Shown here: piece after piece, positions 33,287 to 45,500 of the stretch
Position numbering within the stretch: the first letter of the stretch is position 1
Layout of the letters: each line of letters starts with the position of its first letter
Source of the DNA: Catonia carolina
Taxonomy: Eukaryota > Arthropoda > Insecta > Hemiptera > Achilidae
DNA: 64,000 nt
Assembly (NCBI GenBank): GCA_035578175.1
Contig: JAQMRL010000007.1
Coordinates: 47,306,727-47,370,726, forward strand
Direction of reading: 5' to 3'
Translations under genes and position numbers: made by a program
The notes under the pieces: generated by a model
What the model was told of the DNA's origin: nothing
What the model saw: only the letters and a program-made list of their open reading frames with translations
Databases searched by the model: none

Positions 33287-33417
33287 ACACATCAGACTAC
33301 TTCCTTTATTACCGAGAAACAAAGGAGTTTCAGCACATAGAAACTTTAACTTATGTATTCAAATGTACCCAACAATGAATAGATTAAAGTTCTCTGAGAG
33401 ACCATATTAACAAACTG
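33287..33417 (+). repeat. 131-bp dispersed repeat, copy 1
   Basis: Starts ACACATCAGACTACTTCCTT and ends AACAAACTG; a second copy at 35528-35658 has only a handful of differences. Both keep an open frame reading LLPLL...NKGVSAHRNF and LKFSERPY. Confidence 0.75.
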
Positions 33418-33423
33418 CACCTT

Positions 33424-33953
33424 TGACAAAAAAAATGCATACTAAAGCAGTAATCTTCAACAATCAAATTTTTTTACCAATTTTGATAAGCAAAATACAG
33501 GAAGTTATTAATTATCTTTAAACTACGCGTTGTACTAAAAATACTTATAAATCAAAGTCGTAGGTTTTCAATTGTTCAGAAATTTTGATTATATTTTTAT
33601 ATTTGCTCTAGAATGATTATAATAAGGCCGCAATAATAATAAAAAAAAATTTTCTATGGGACCACAGCCTTTCTATGAATTTCAGCAGACATGGTGCTTA
33701 TTTTATCTTGTAGAGCATAACAAATACAGTAAATGAGACGATTTAAAAAAAAATTGCAGCAGCCACTTTTGAGAAAATCGCAAAAAGTGAAAAATCATAT
33801 CAATAAACTACTACTTCCAGTTGACCGATTTTGATGAAAACATTCAACGTTTGTGTCCTCTTATGGTAGCTAACTTAATTTCCAAGTTTCAACTTTGTAC
33901 GCTGTTCCGTTCTTGAGATATTTTGTTCACCCACACACAGACCAATCGTAAGT
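33424..33953 (-). mobile_element. TE-X copy, partial
   Basis: Minus-strand TE-X missing its 3' part and its terminal 13-mer. It has the short CACCCACACACAGACC form at the microsatellite position. Confidence 0.75.
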
Positions 33954-34291
33954 GGATTTCTATGTTTGTCATCATATTACAATTTTCAGCAACAGAAGAG
34001 TTGTGTGAAACTATAATTCCTTGAAATTTCTCACAGATCAAATAAAAAAAGAACATTTAGAGGCTATGCAAATTTCAGTTATCTTGTAAGCAGTTCACAT
34101 TTAATTTTAGAAACAGAAATATATCGGGTAAAAGTAATTTATTATTTCAATCATGCCATTATTAAACACATGCCATACGAACAAGTAAAAATTTTAGGAT
34201 AGTTTTCAAAATAAGATTATTTTTGATGATATTACTTCGTTATGTTGGTGCCAGACAGGTAGCCCTATGTTTACAGAATTTGCTGGTTTAT

Positions 34292-34746
34292 TTTTACTTT
34301 CTCTTGCCCTATATGAAATAGGTATGGAAAGTTATGTTTTAATGTTATTTTTCAAAAATGAGCTTTCACTGGAAATGTATGTTTCTAGGTTGCCTAAGCC
34401 CAAAAAACATGTTTCTACCGATTGGTCTGCGTGTGAACAAAATGTCTCAAAAACAGACAATTGTTGGTAGGTGGAACTTATGTACCATGAGGGGATGTGA
34501 CACAAATATTTTCATCAAAATCGGTTTACCTGTGGTAGTAGTAGACCTAGTTATTTGTAGTAGTAGTAGTAGTAGTATTTTTTCAAAAACTGCTCCAACG
34601 ATTGTGATTAAAATAACTTCATGTACAGTAGTAGGCAACTACATTTTTGTGCTGTAAAAAATGGAATAAGCAACATGATTGCTGAAATTCGTGGAAGGGT
34701 GCTGTGCACTCGTGGTACAAATTGGTTTGTATTTAAGATTTCAATC
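34292..34746 (+). mobile_element. TE-X copy, 5' half
   Basis: Begins ACTTTCTCTTGCCCTATATG. Diverged and truncated at 34746 against a TTAACACGTTGACTGC motif. Contains a short TAG repeat at 34556-34576. Confidence 0.75.
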
Positions 34747-34750
34747 TTAA

Positions 34751-34980
34751 CACGTTGACTGCCGCACTAAATTTTGTGACACTTACAGCGGGGCCATCGT
34801 ACTTTTGTTTTATTTTTTACATTTTATTCATTTTTCTTCTTATTTTACTTCATTTATTAGTTAAAATAATAACAGCTATTTCTTTTTTGTAAAATTAAGT
34901 TGTGACACACTTTTGGGTCACATGGCCTGCTGGAATGATTTTACATTTCAGAGCCATGTGACCCATTTTTGCGTTACAAT
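34751..34980 (+). mobile_element. piggyBac-type end, partner not found
   Basis: TTAA (34747-34750) followed by CACGTTGACTGCCGC; the same TTAA + CACGTTGACTGC occurs at 36209 in the same orientation. Downstream, GTGACACACTTTTGGGTCAC recalls GTGACCCACATATGTGTCAC at 36228. The opposite inverted end was not found. Confidence 0.35.
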
Positions 34981-35162
34981 AAAAAAAGTAATAAACATAA
35001 TTGGGTTTAGTTGCAAAGTATTCTAGACTATTTCTTTCAACCGAAATAAGCAAAAGAAGTAATAAAATGAAAAATAATAGCAGCATTCTAGTAGAGGACA
35101 ACAAGGAAAACTACCTGTATACGAAATATGCTATTATTTGAAAAATACCAACTGTTTAATAA

Positions 35163-35320
35163 GGCGCCTTATTATCTTTCGCTCTAGCTAAAACCATCTG
35201 CAGCTCACCCCATTTAATCTCACTATCAAGCATTTCGTCCACCCTATACAGCATTGCGTACACCATCAGATGTTCAGCTGTAAATTCACCTAACAAATTA
35301 CTGAAGTGACGTTTCTTGTT
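35163..35320 (-). CDS. Unidentified coding-like fragment
   Basis: An uninterrupted minus-strand frame of about 50 codons (RHFSNLLGEFTAEHLMVYAM, LYRVDEMLDSEIKWGELQMV, LARAKDNKAPY, stop) begins near a SINE C boundary. Composition is amphipathic and balanced, unlike the low-complexity chance frames around it, and an acceptor-like TTCCAG precedes it. No ATG start and no recognised family; it may be a captured or transposon-derived exon. Confidence 0.3.
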
Positions 35321-35452
35321 TTAGCCCTGGAACTAACAGATCGATTGCAAATAATTTAACACTCCACCTGCCTGTTATGGGCATAAGGATAAATAACCCT
35401 TGTGCCCATTGTTTTATAATTATTATAAAATAAATAAAAATACTTACTCTGC
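35319..35452 (-). repeat. SINE C 5' part plus gene-2 intron-like flank
   Basis: Reverse complement of 40302-40431 with a 9-10 bp indel. It includes SINE C start GCCCATAACAGGCAGGTGGA, the upstream hairpin CACAAGG...CCTTATG, and AAGCAGAGTAAGTATTTTTA, which in gene 2 is the exon 2/intron 2 junction. Confidence 0.7.
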
Positions 35453-35527
35453 TTATCAATCTATCTATCTGCGACCATCCCCAGCCTTGCAACACCATTC
35501 TAAGCAAGTAGACCAGAAAAATTATAA

Positions 35528-35658
35528 ACACATCAGACTACTTCCTTTATTACTGAGTAACAAAGGAGTTTCAGCTCATAGAAACTTTTACTTATGTATT
35601 CAAATGTACACAACAATGAATAGTTTAAAGTTCTCTGAGAGACCATATTAACAAACTG
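35528..35658 (+). repeat. 131-bp dispersed repeat, copy 2
   Basis: See the copy at 33287; ends in the same AACAAACTG. Confidence 0.75.
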
Positions 35659-35948
35659 GACAAGAAATTCATTTCAGTTTTTTAATTCCATAGTTTGTAC
35701 TGCAACTGACCACAGTGACAAAGGTTTCATAATTTTCCAGTCAAAAAGAAAAAAACAACCAACTTCACATGGAACTTCATCAATGATTTTGCACCCAGTT
35801 CTAAGTAGATGAAAACAATGACACACTGTTGTATACAGTTAGTTGGCTTAAATTTAATTTTTCATTTATTCTTTTAACAACCACTGATACTCTGATACTT
35901 CAGAGATACTTTTGTCTTTACAGCCAGTTCATAATAAAATGTCTATTG

Positions 35949-36167
35949 TAAAAAACTCACACTACTTTCTCTAGTCAAAGTAAATAATAAAAAATATAAG
36001 TTAACCAAATTTTAATCATTAATAGATGATGCTAAATGAATATCAACCTGTGTTAGACTAGATTTTGGTGAGCAAAATATAGAAAATCACTAATTGATGC
36101 TAAACTAAGCTTTGTAGAAAAAAAAATGCTTGGAATAAAAGTTGTAGGTTTTGTAATTTTCTATCTT
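35949..36167 (-). mobile_element. TE-X 3'-part fragment
   Basis: Contains ACACTACTTTCTCTAGTCAA and GCTAAACTAAGCTTTGTAGA, matching the 3' third of TE-X on the minus strand. Confidence 0.7.
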
Positions 36168-36339
36168 CTATTACAGGTATATTTATATATATTACAGGTA
36201 AATACATATTAACACGTTGACTGCTATGTGACCCACATATGTGTCACACTTGTCTTTAAAAATGGGCCACGTGCATCAAAAATGAGTCACAGTACATGAG
36301 TGATTTTTAAGCCGTTTATTGTGGTTTCAAAAGCCACGG

Positions 36340-38934
36340 CTTCAGAGAGTGACATTATACACTTAAGACTGTTTAAAGATAATAAGGACGGTATTCCGGT
36401 AGAGTTTTTAAGAATGCACCTCGGGAAGTACTAAATTTAGTTCTGGAGGGATTTATTAATATTTTAACGCTATTATCTGTGCCACAGAATTTTTGGGAAT
36501 CAGTGATTTTTCCAATTTATAAAAAAGGGGATATGGCTGAAGTAAGAAATTATAGAGGGATTTCGTTTGTAAATGCAATCGCTAAGTTATTTTCGGGTGT
36601 GATGTTAAGTAGATAGAGAGGTGGAAGTATAGAAATGTGTTATCCAAATATCAGGCTAGCTTTAGGAAGGGTTATCCCACGGTTGACAACATATTTAATC
36701 TCTATAACATAATCAAATTGAAATTAATGGGTAGGCATAAAAAAGTTTACTGTTTCTTTGTAGATTTACGAGCAGCTTTTGATCGAGTAGATGGATAAGC
36801 ATTAATTCATAAATTGTGTGAATTGGGGCTGTCTTATTGTTTTGTACATATTATAGCGGAACTATATAGGGATACAAAGGTGGGGTATGGTGTAATAATA
36901 TGATTACAGAATTTTTTGATACCGTAAGTAAGTTAAAACAAGGATGTCTTTTATCTCCTATATTATTTTCTATTTTTGTAAATGATATTAGTGATTTTCT
37001 GGGGGAGGGAATATGGTTAGGAGATATTAATGTTGAGATATTATTGTACGCGGACGATATGGTTATTCTTGCATCCATGCCAAAGAATTTACAAAAAATG
37101 ATATTGGACCTAAAAAATTACTGTCATCGTTGGGGACTAGAAAATAATGCCCAAAAAAAAAATAATGGTGTTTAGGAAAGGGGGTCGTTTAGCGGCTTGT
37201 GAGAAATGGTTTCAATGGAGGAAATTGAAGTAATTAAGAGGTATAAATATTTAGGAGTTACGTTAACTACAAGTTTGTCTTTCACTGAACATGTTAAAGA
37301 AAGATCAGTGATTGCTAAGTTTGATCTAAATGGTGTGTGGAAAAATTTTATCATTAAGAAGGAAGTTTCAATGGAGGCTAAGTGGAAAATTTTTCGGGCG
37401 GTGAGTAGGGCAGTACCTACAGCACCTACAGCACCTACAGTGCTCAGATCTGGGGCTTTCGGCAATATGATTGTTTGGAGGAGGTGATGCGATTTTTTGT
37501 CAAAAAATTACTTGCTTTACCAAGAGCCACTCCAAATTATATAATTTATTTAGGAATAAATGTTGAAATGCTCTTTCTGTATGTATTTCGGATACATTTT
37601 AATTATGTACTGAGAGTGTTGGAGTTGCCCCGGTATAGATTACAGCATATGTTAGCTGAGAGAATGATTAAGAGTGAAACTCGTTGGTATGGAGAGTGGT
37701 TGTGATTGAGTGAAAGGTATGGGTGTGCTTTAAGTAGAGGAATGCATGGAGTGACAATTTTTTTTTTTTTTTTTTGTGGTTTAACGTCCGACTGTTTTGC
37801 AAATTGCTGCTAATGCAGACGGATGGAGTGACAAGGTAAAGGGTAGAGCTGGAAAGTATATTGGAATGTGCTAAAAACAATTTTATGGAATTTTTTTGGC
37901 GGCAAGCTGCAGATGCGCAACATCATAGTCTGTTTAGTCAGTTGGAGCACGACTTAGGAGAAAATAATTTTTAAAATCTGGGCTTAGATAGGTGTACTTC
38001 GGAATTAATTTTTCGGATGAGGGGAGAATTACTAAGTTTAAATTTCAGATGTGATAGAGAGGAACCCCAGTGGTTGTGTTCCCTGTGTAATTTGCGGAGT
38101 AAAGAAGATACTTTCCATTTTATGGGAAGGTGTCCCATAATAAGTAGTATACGTAGTATAAATTATTTCGGTAAATCTGAATTGAATGACGAGGAGATAT
38201 TGGACAGGTTAAATGGTAAAAGTTGGAAGAAATTAGCGGGATATTTACAAGTTGTGCTTTCTTATAGAAGAGGGCTAATAAACGAATTTAATTATTAAAT
38301 ATTAATGTGCAGGTTGACGAGTCATTTGTAAAATTTTAGGAAGTGAGAGTATGTGTAGCCTATGTGATATGTAGTACCTATGTGTATGTGGTGTAAGTGA
38401 GTATGTGATAGATTATGTGTGAGAATGGGAAATGGTATATCACCAGTGTGTGGCCCTTTCATATCTTTAATTTAATGTTGAATTTTGGAGACTGATTTAT
38501 TGTAAAGACGCACTGCATTTTTTTTCTGTTAAATAACATTTATTTTTATAATTATTTATTTAACTAGGCCTATTTTTCCTATTTAACAATTTAAAAGAAG
38601 CCTTTGTAGGGTTCTTACCAAATTTTGAATGATTTATTTATTTTTAAAATAACAGAAGTTCAGGTTGTAGGTATAATTAGGAAGGGGTAGGCTCTATTTT
38701 GTAGTTATAAGGTATTTATTTAGCTACGCTCAAGGAAAACAGCGAGTTTAATTTGATTTCTTTTGAAATTACTACTAATCCTGTCAGACGACCATCCATA
38801 GGTCACATCAAGATTATGCTAAGTTTGTTGTTTATTTATATTTCTTTTTCTTTTGAATTTTGTATGATTATTTTTTATGATATGCTGTAAATCAATTGTG
38901 TTTTAAATAAAGGCATTGTATTATTATTATTATT
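36340..38934 (+). pseudogene. 5'-truncated LINE with broken reverse transcriptase
   Basis: Frames in order: SVPQNFWESVIFPIYKKGD, NYRGISFVNAIAKLFS, KGYPTVDNIFNLYN, KKVYCFFVDLRAAFDRVDG, LKQGCLLSPILFSIFVNDIS and LLYADDMVILA (YADD near 37047), then KYLGVTL. A C-terminal zinc-knuckle-like CSLCN...HFMGRCP follows at about 38078-38136. These are non-LTR reverse transcriptase blocks followed by a CCHC motif. Many stops and frameshifts. The 3' end is an (ATT)n tail at about 38915-38934. A SINE A tail is inserted at 37758-37822. Confidence 0.85.
37758..37822 (-). mobile_element. Tail-only SINE A insertion 1
   Basis: TSD ATGGAGTGACAA at 37746-37757 and 37823-37834. The insert, read on the minus strand, starts exactly at CCGTCTGCATTAGCAG and ends in poly(A); about 45 bp plus tail, without any tRNA-like head. 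Confidence 0.9.
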
Positions 38935-39489
38935 ACATGTATTCATTACACAATAATCTGAAATTTATTCCATACTGAGTTTGTTCTTATAGCGGTCATC
39001 CGTCTGCATTAGCAGTAATTGCAGAACAGTCGGACGTTAAACAAAAAAAAAAAATTATAGCGGTCATAAGCCTTGAATTTTCGAAGTGAATAGTATAAAC
39101 CTTTATTATTGAATTATATACCATATAGATTATTATACGACTACTGACGTATTTTTTTACGCACGTTGCCTCCACCGAGAAAGGATAAATCATGAGTCTT
39201 TTTTCTATTAAAACTACAGTTTTTACACTAATACATATTTCAACATTATTCGCCATAATAAAGAATTAATTAAAACACGGTACACAAAAATACTAAATAA
39301 ATGATAATAAATCCACACGCACGAAGAAATTTCTTACGCATCAGTGACGAAATAATTAGTTAGGTTCTTGTTCACTGCGAGCGCTACAGTCGCAGTAAAT
39401 GCATTTAAAGGGCTGTGTGTTTATTTAAATACCTTCGTTATTTCTAACTTGTCGGATTCGTTCTGATTCGAAGTTAATATTTTTCTAAA
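38935..39489 (+). promoter_or_regulatory. Upstream flank and probable promoter of gene 2
   Basis: Contains the tail-only SINE insertion at 39000-39054. The 120 bp before the ATG are relatively GC-rich (CACTGCGAGCGCTACAGTCG at 39374). No TATA box is convincing; the transcription start is unknown. Confidence 0.3.
39000..39054 (+). mobile_element. Tail-only SINE A insertion 2
   Basis: TSD TTATAGCGGTCAT at 38987-38999 and 39055-39067. The insert starts CCGTCTGCATTAGCAGTAAT and ends CGGACGTTAAAC plus poly(A); 55 bp in total, about 435 bp upstream of gene 2. Confidence 0.92.
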
Positions 39490-39513
39490 ATGGCCGGCCA
39501 ACAAAATGTTCCA
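39490..39513 (+). CDS. Gene 2 exon 1 (coding)
   Basis: ATG begins MAGQQNVP; donor GTAAGT at 39514. Start chosen as the first ATG before a strong donor in a local GC-richer segment. Confidence 0.75.
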
Positions 39514-42500
39514 GTAAGTATCTTAATAATATTAGGCTAATTAAAATTAATACTAAAGCAGAATATACCTAAGGATTATTAAAGTATATTATAGGATTGA
39601 ATAGTTTATTTTTGACAAAATATCTGTTGTAGATTCTTAACTTTATTATGTTTTTTTGGTTTACGTCAAACTGTTGTGAACATCAATGCTAATGCAGATG
39701 ATTAATGAAAATTAATGATGATAAGCTATATGGTATAAACTTAAATCAACATTAAACTTACATTAAATCGTAAATTTGTATTGAGTTTTGCGTCAGAGCT
39801 CAGTTTACCTTTGTCACGGTCAGGTTAAAGGTGGCTGGAGATATAAAATATTTCGTACGATAATGTTTTTAACATTGAACTGTACGAGATGTAACTGTGA
39901 TGTCCTATCTGAAATGCCGTACGATAAGGTATTATTGTACTATAATATTTTCAATCTAGGCTATATAGGCGGTTGTGTAATTTTCAGCTATTCCGATTTT
40001 ACTTTGTTTCTGGCAATAAGCTATCTTAACTGGCACTGCTGTTATTATTAGGCTATCTAATAATTACAAAAATGATTAAAGACAGTTGCATTGTTGTGCT
40101 TTAGGAATTTATCAATATTTTTTTAAAAAACTTTCAAGTTGTTAAAATACAAATTGTTATTCTGCAACAAAAATCTTGGTAGTTGAGAAATTTTATTTTT
40201 TGTGTTTCAGATTGCTTGGCTGAAATTTCCAAACATGATTTATAATTTATTTTATGGAAATAATGTTATTGGCTCAGAAGACACTTGTGATGTGGTATTA
40301 AAAAGCAGAGTAAGTATTTTTATAATAATTATAAAACAATGAACACAAGGGTTATTTATCCTTGTGCCCATAACAGGCAGGTGGAGTGTTAAATTATTTG
40401 CACTCGATCTGCTAGTTCCAGGGCTAAAAAAGAATAATTCTGTTTCTTATCACATATATGGTCAGCCAATTATATGACTAAAGCATATCTAAGAACAGAA
40501 GAGGTAGAAATGTAAAATACACTAGTCAAGAGTTATCTCCTCTGAGAATAATGAATTTCATCATAATACAGCCAGACCCTTTGGTGAATGAAGTGAAAGT
40601 GTCATTTGCAGGGTGAAAGTAGATGCTTTTTAGAGGGCCTGGTGTTTAATTTATCTTTAATTTGCTGTGTAATCATAATACAATTTTCAGTAACATAAAT
40701 AAACAGTGTTTTTTTATAATTTAACATGTATGTATTCATTACATACTATCTGAAATTAATATGCAAAATGTACCAGTATAACATCTTTTATCGTTTTTGG
40801 CCTACTTAGAACCACATTAAATGATTTTGTCTCATGCTGCGGTTTTCTTTGTTCATTGTTATTTTTGTCTTTCCAAATTTTTACGGTAAACTTTTTTTTC
40901 CTCTCGTCTGACAATTTCTTGTAATTTTTTGTCTTCTCTTTTTCCTGGATACCCTCAAATTATTTTAACTTATTTTAAATTTACTCATACTTCCCATCCT
41001 ATCCATCTTTATCTCCTCATTTTTAGTTTTTATAAACCATCTATTCTGTTTTATAATTTTTATATTTATCAAATAATTGTTTCAAAACATTTTTGGTCCA
41101 TTCTTAAGGTAGGTATGTTATTTGAATTTTTTTTTCCAATAGTCTATTAAATTTTCTGTTTTTATATTACCAAACATTTTTTCATGAATTTTTAAACTAC
41201 ATTTTCTATTTTCATTAATCTTTTGATTATATACCTATATTTTCCTATGAATTTTTTATTCTCTTCTTTTTCAGTGAAACATGCATTCTGATTCATATAA
41301 TGCTTCAGATTTTATAACTGTATTATGTTGTCATATAACTAACAGATTAACGATTAAGATTTTATTGTAAATATTTGTTTGTTAGTTTGTTGATTTGTGC
41401 TCTCCATTTTTTTCTATCCTAGTTTTCATTGTTTTTCATCTCCATTTGCCACTGTCTTGGATTATACAATCTGTGGATTAGTACTGTACTGCCATACAGC
41501 AGTAATTTTGCAATACCATAAGAAAAAAATTAAACCAACTTGCAAGTTAGTTTACTTATTGCTAAATTGTGCTCTGGCAAAGAATATCTATCATACTTTC
41601 TTGTTTATTGTTGGAGATGAGTTCAGGAATTTATTGCGGACAGATGTATTGTTGCTCTCTTCTCTACGTTTGCCATTTGATATAATAATATTATACTGTT
41701 TTAGTTCTAGTAGGACTGGCAATAATGGTACCAGTAAATTCATGATTTTTGTTTCATGAGTTTAGTAAAGTTTAACTTTATTTTCAGTTACCTCAAATTC
41801 TGGTTTTTAATGTTCAGTTTTTATTTACGAGTTTTGTTTGAACCAGTAAATGCATGATTATTTGTGAATTATATTCTTGTTGTTACATTGACGTCTTTTG
41901 AGATTTACTGGTACTATTTTCTTTAAGAGCAAACTGTCTCACATGATGTTGCCCTAAGTTTGACTTAAGCAGAATGTTACTGTTCTGTGCTTGTTTCCAC
42001 TTTAAATCGGCTTCTTTTTAAGCATTAAATGGTATTTGCCCAGTTGTTGTTGACTGATCAGGAGAGATAATTTTTCCAGGCAAATATTGTAACATATCCA
42101 CCTGGTCTTCATCTTCCTCCTCAAATTTGGGCAGTAAAAATTCCGATGGTATGACAAATGACTTATTCATGTCACGCAGTTCAATAGCAATCAAATTTAA
42201 TTTTCCGCTGTATAAAGCTTAATGTTTTACTAATAATGTGAGTTTAGCATTTACCAACAGTCAATACACTCATGATGTGATGGTTTTCGCTTAATAGTTA
42301 AAATACTAATATTACAACATTAATCTTTAATAATAATGACTTTTACTATGCTACATGTTCACACTATTGCTTCCGATTGCTGAAAGGAGATTATTAGAAC
42401 TACTCCCTTTGCTACATATGCTATTAGTGTAAGGGGTTGAATCCCAGCATCAAAACAATAGATATACAGCAAGTTTTCTATTTTTTAACCAGATATAATA

Positions 42501-45500
42501 AAACATATTATGTGCTAAGAATGTTTGTAACTAATTATTTATTGAATTGATTTGTTTGCAGTTAGTTGATAAGAGACATGCTTTTATCCAGATACTAGAT
42601 CCAATGTACTCTGCGGTTCAAGATAATTGGAGCAAACACAAAACTAAAAAAGGAAAGGTAAAGTCAGTAACTTTTAAAAACATAGCATAAATGAATTATA
42701 GTTTATTCCACTTAACTTTAGAACTGCTGTAAATGAAGCTTTGCTCTGCTGTTGGCTGGATGCATATTTGTAGTTAGAGAAAATGCTTAATGCGAGCCAT
42801 CCAAGTGACAAGAGAAAATTTACACCTAATGGAAATCATATGTAACGAATGGATGTTTCAAAGCAGACACAGCCATAACATTAAGAAGGTAGAAGTAACG
42901 CTTAGGTAAATTTCATGTCTCCTTACAAGTCAGTTGGCAAGACTATTCAAGGTTAACAGCTTGTAACAATTGAAATGTTGTTATTCTGCTCTAGTGCTAT
43001 TTCTTTATCATGCATCTCTATCTTTTCCAAAGACAAATGTTAGTTTCATTCTCTTGTTGATGAAAATGGTATTGAGGTGTAGGATCATGTTTATTTTTTA
43101 GTGATGAGGCTTTTTTTAATTGTATGGCTATGTTAACAATCGAAATTGCCAAAAGTGGAGCACTGAAAATCCTCATATGTTTCACGAACAACCATTCAAG
43201 TCATAAAAATTACTTGCGTCATTTTTAAAACAACAGTTAGTAAGAATTTTTTTAGCAAGATCTAAAAATATACATTTTATAACTTCTAATAATTTCTATG
43301 GATGACCTACCCATAAGGTTTTTGTTCATCTTTGAATGTCATTTTATATATAATAATAAATAATATTATATTATTCGATTTGTATTATTTACAATACGGA
43401 AGTAAAACAAATGAATTTTTTATCCTAATAGCCATAGTCATATCAAAATCGCTAATTTTGCCTAACAGTTTTGCTATGCTTTTTCTATTCTTTATCAGAG
43501 TAACACTTTCCCTTTTAATTTAAATTCTTTCAAAAAATTTAACAGACTGCTGTTACTAATGCCTGTGCTAGCTTGTTGTGGTTGTACTCACTAAATCTAA
43601 CAACAGAAACAGCTTCATTACCTTTTTTTAACATAAACAAACACATTCCTAACCATTTGCCTTGCACAACTTTTCAATAATTTCACTTGCTTGTGCTTTT
43701 CAACGTACAGCATTTTTATTAACTATTAGCGTGACACAATATTAAAACTGTATCACAAATTTAAAATTATCCAAAATATTATAAGGCAAAACTACTTGTA
43801 GTATGAGATTATATAAATTACTTATTTCATGAAATGCATTAGAAAGTAAAGCAGAATTTTGTACAAGGAAGAATACATACGACACTAATCGTATTAGGCA
43901 CCGAACAGAACACAAGAAGCACTGAAGTGTTAGTTTGCCAGAAGCAGATATAAACATAAACATACTGATATCATTACATGACTCGTCACTAGTGCCTGGC
44001 CATCTGATACAGGTGTCAGTAACATTACTCATTCTTTTAATAGTATGCTCATATAACTTGGTTACACCAGTTCCAAAGTTGAAAGAAATAAAGTATAACC
44101 ATTCATTGCATAATTAGTATTTTTAAATACAGAGCTTGTAGATAGTTATAGATAATTGTAGATTAGAAATTATTGTAAAATTTATTGAGTTTCTTTCCAC
44201 CACTCATTTTACTTAATAATGTGTTTATTTTATTTAAATTTTCAGGATTTCTTGGAACCACATCAATATTACTGCATTCAGAACAACACCATATTGACTT
44301 TTGGAAATAAAAGGGCCACCTTTGTTATGGTATGATAAATTTTAATGATTAGTATTAAGTTCATTTAGCGTTTAGTCATGATAGAGAAAACACGTATCTT
44401 AGTGTTTCTTTGCCAACAGTCCCTCGACTGGTTTGATGCAGTTCTTCGAGCTGTTCTATCTTGTACAAGTAATTCATATCTACATATCTGCAACACCCTA
44501 CATCTTTAGTGTAGTGTCATAGATTAATTACAAGTGTAATAGTCAGTAGGTAGTATTTAGTGTAAGAACATATTTTATAAAGTTTGACTCAGCAAAAATC
44601 ATGAGTACATTGAATTTATTTATGATTAGTAATTAGTTTATTGTTTTTAACTATAATCACTTTGTGTGTATGTAATAATACGATAATAAGTAATGTAAAA
44701 CACTATTAACGGGACCCGGGAGTCCTATACTTCAACAAACTTACTTAAGGAACATTTTCTCAGCTTATACCTACTGCTTAGAACAATATCCATTTTTTTA
44801 CAATATATTATGCTTTTATAAACATTTTGAATGTAACAGTTTTGTAATATTTTGATATTTAACAAAGATAAAAAATTAAATTCGGCTCACCTTTCAGATG
44901 AAATTTTAACCACTACACCAACGGGTTGGCCCGTTGGCGTAGTGGTTAAAAAGGGTTCTACGCTGGGGTCCCGGGTTTGATTCCTGGTCAGGTCTGGCAT
45001 TTTTTCGTCACTCATTTTCATGTATCACCATTCTCCACCGTCTGCATTAGCAGAAATTGCAAAACAGTCAGACGTAAAACAAAAAAAAAATGAAATTTTG
45101 AAACATTTATAGCTGTAAAATATTTTAGAAAACATTTTTTACACATGTTATTTATAGAAACTATGCATCGTTATGAAGGTTAACTAACCTAAAATTTTCA
45201 TCAAAATTGGTTGAGTGTTTGCTAAGAAAAGATTCCTTTTATGTTAAAAAATGAATTTTTCAGAAATTTCAAAAACTGAAAAATTTAACTTACTGTATCC
45301 CAGCTTCGTAGTCACTAAGATTGTCTTAGAAAAGTTCCTTCACACAGTATAAAGCAAGCTGTTAAAGAGGCTGTTTTTGAAAATAGCATACATTTAAAAT
45401 TTTGGTTACCTAAGGTAACCAAAATTACTATAAAGGTTATTACGATAAAGGTTACCTAAGTGACAACAAAATTGAAATTTATCTGCAGGTTTTGATGAAA

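Noticed and set aside
40830..41110. Antisense LINE C-terminus
   Set aside because: A Lys/Arg-rich minus-strand frame hinted at it, but no conserved block could be matched.
41397..41759. 120-residue hydrophobic open frame
   Set aside because: Lies in intron 2 of gene 2, T-rich, no homology recognised, no splice or start context.
43742..44032. 96-residue minus-strand frame
   Set aside because: Intronic, no domain, overlapping frames on the other strand of equal quality.
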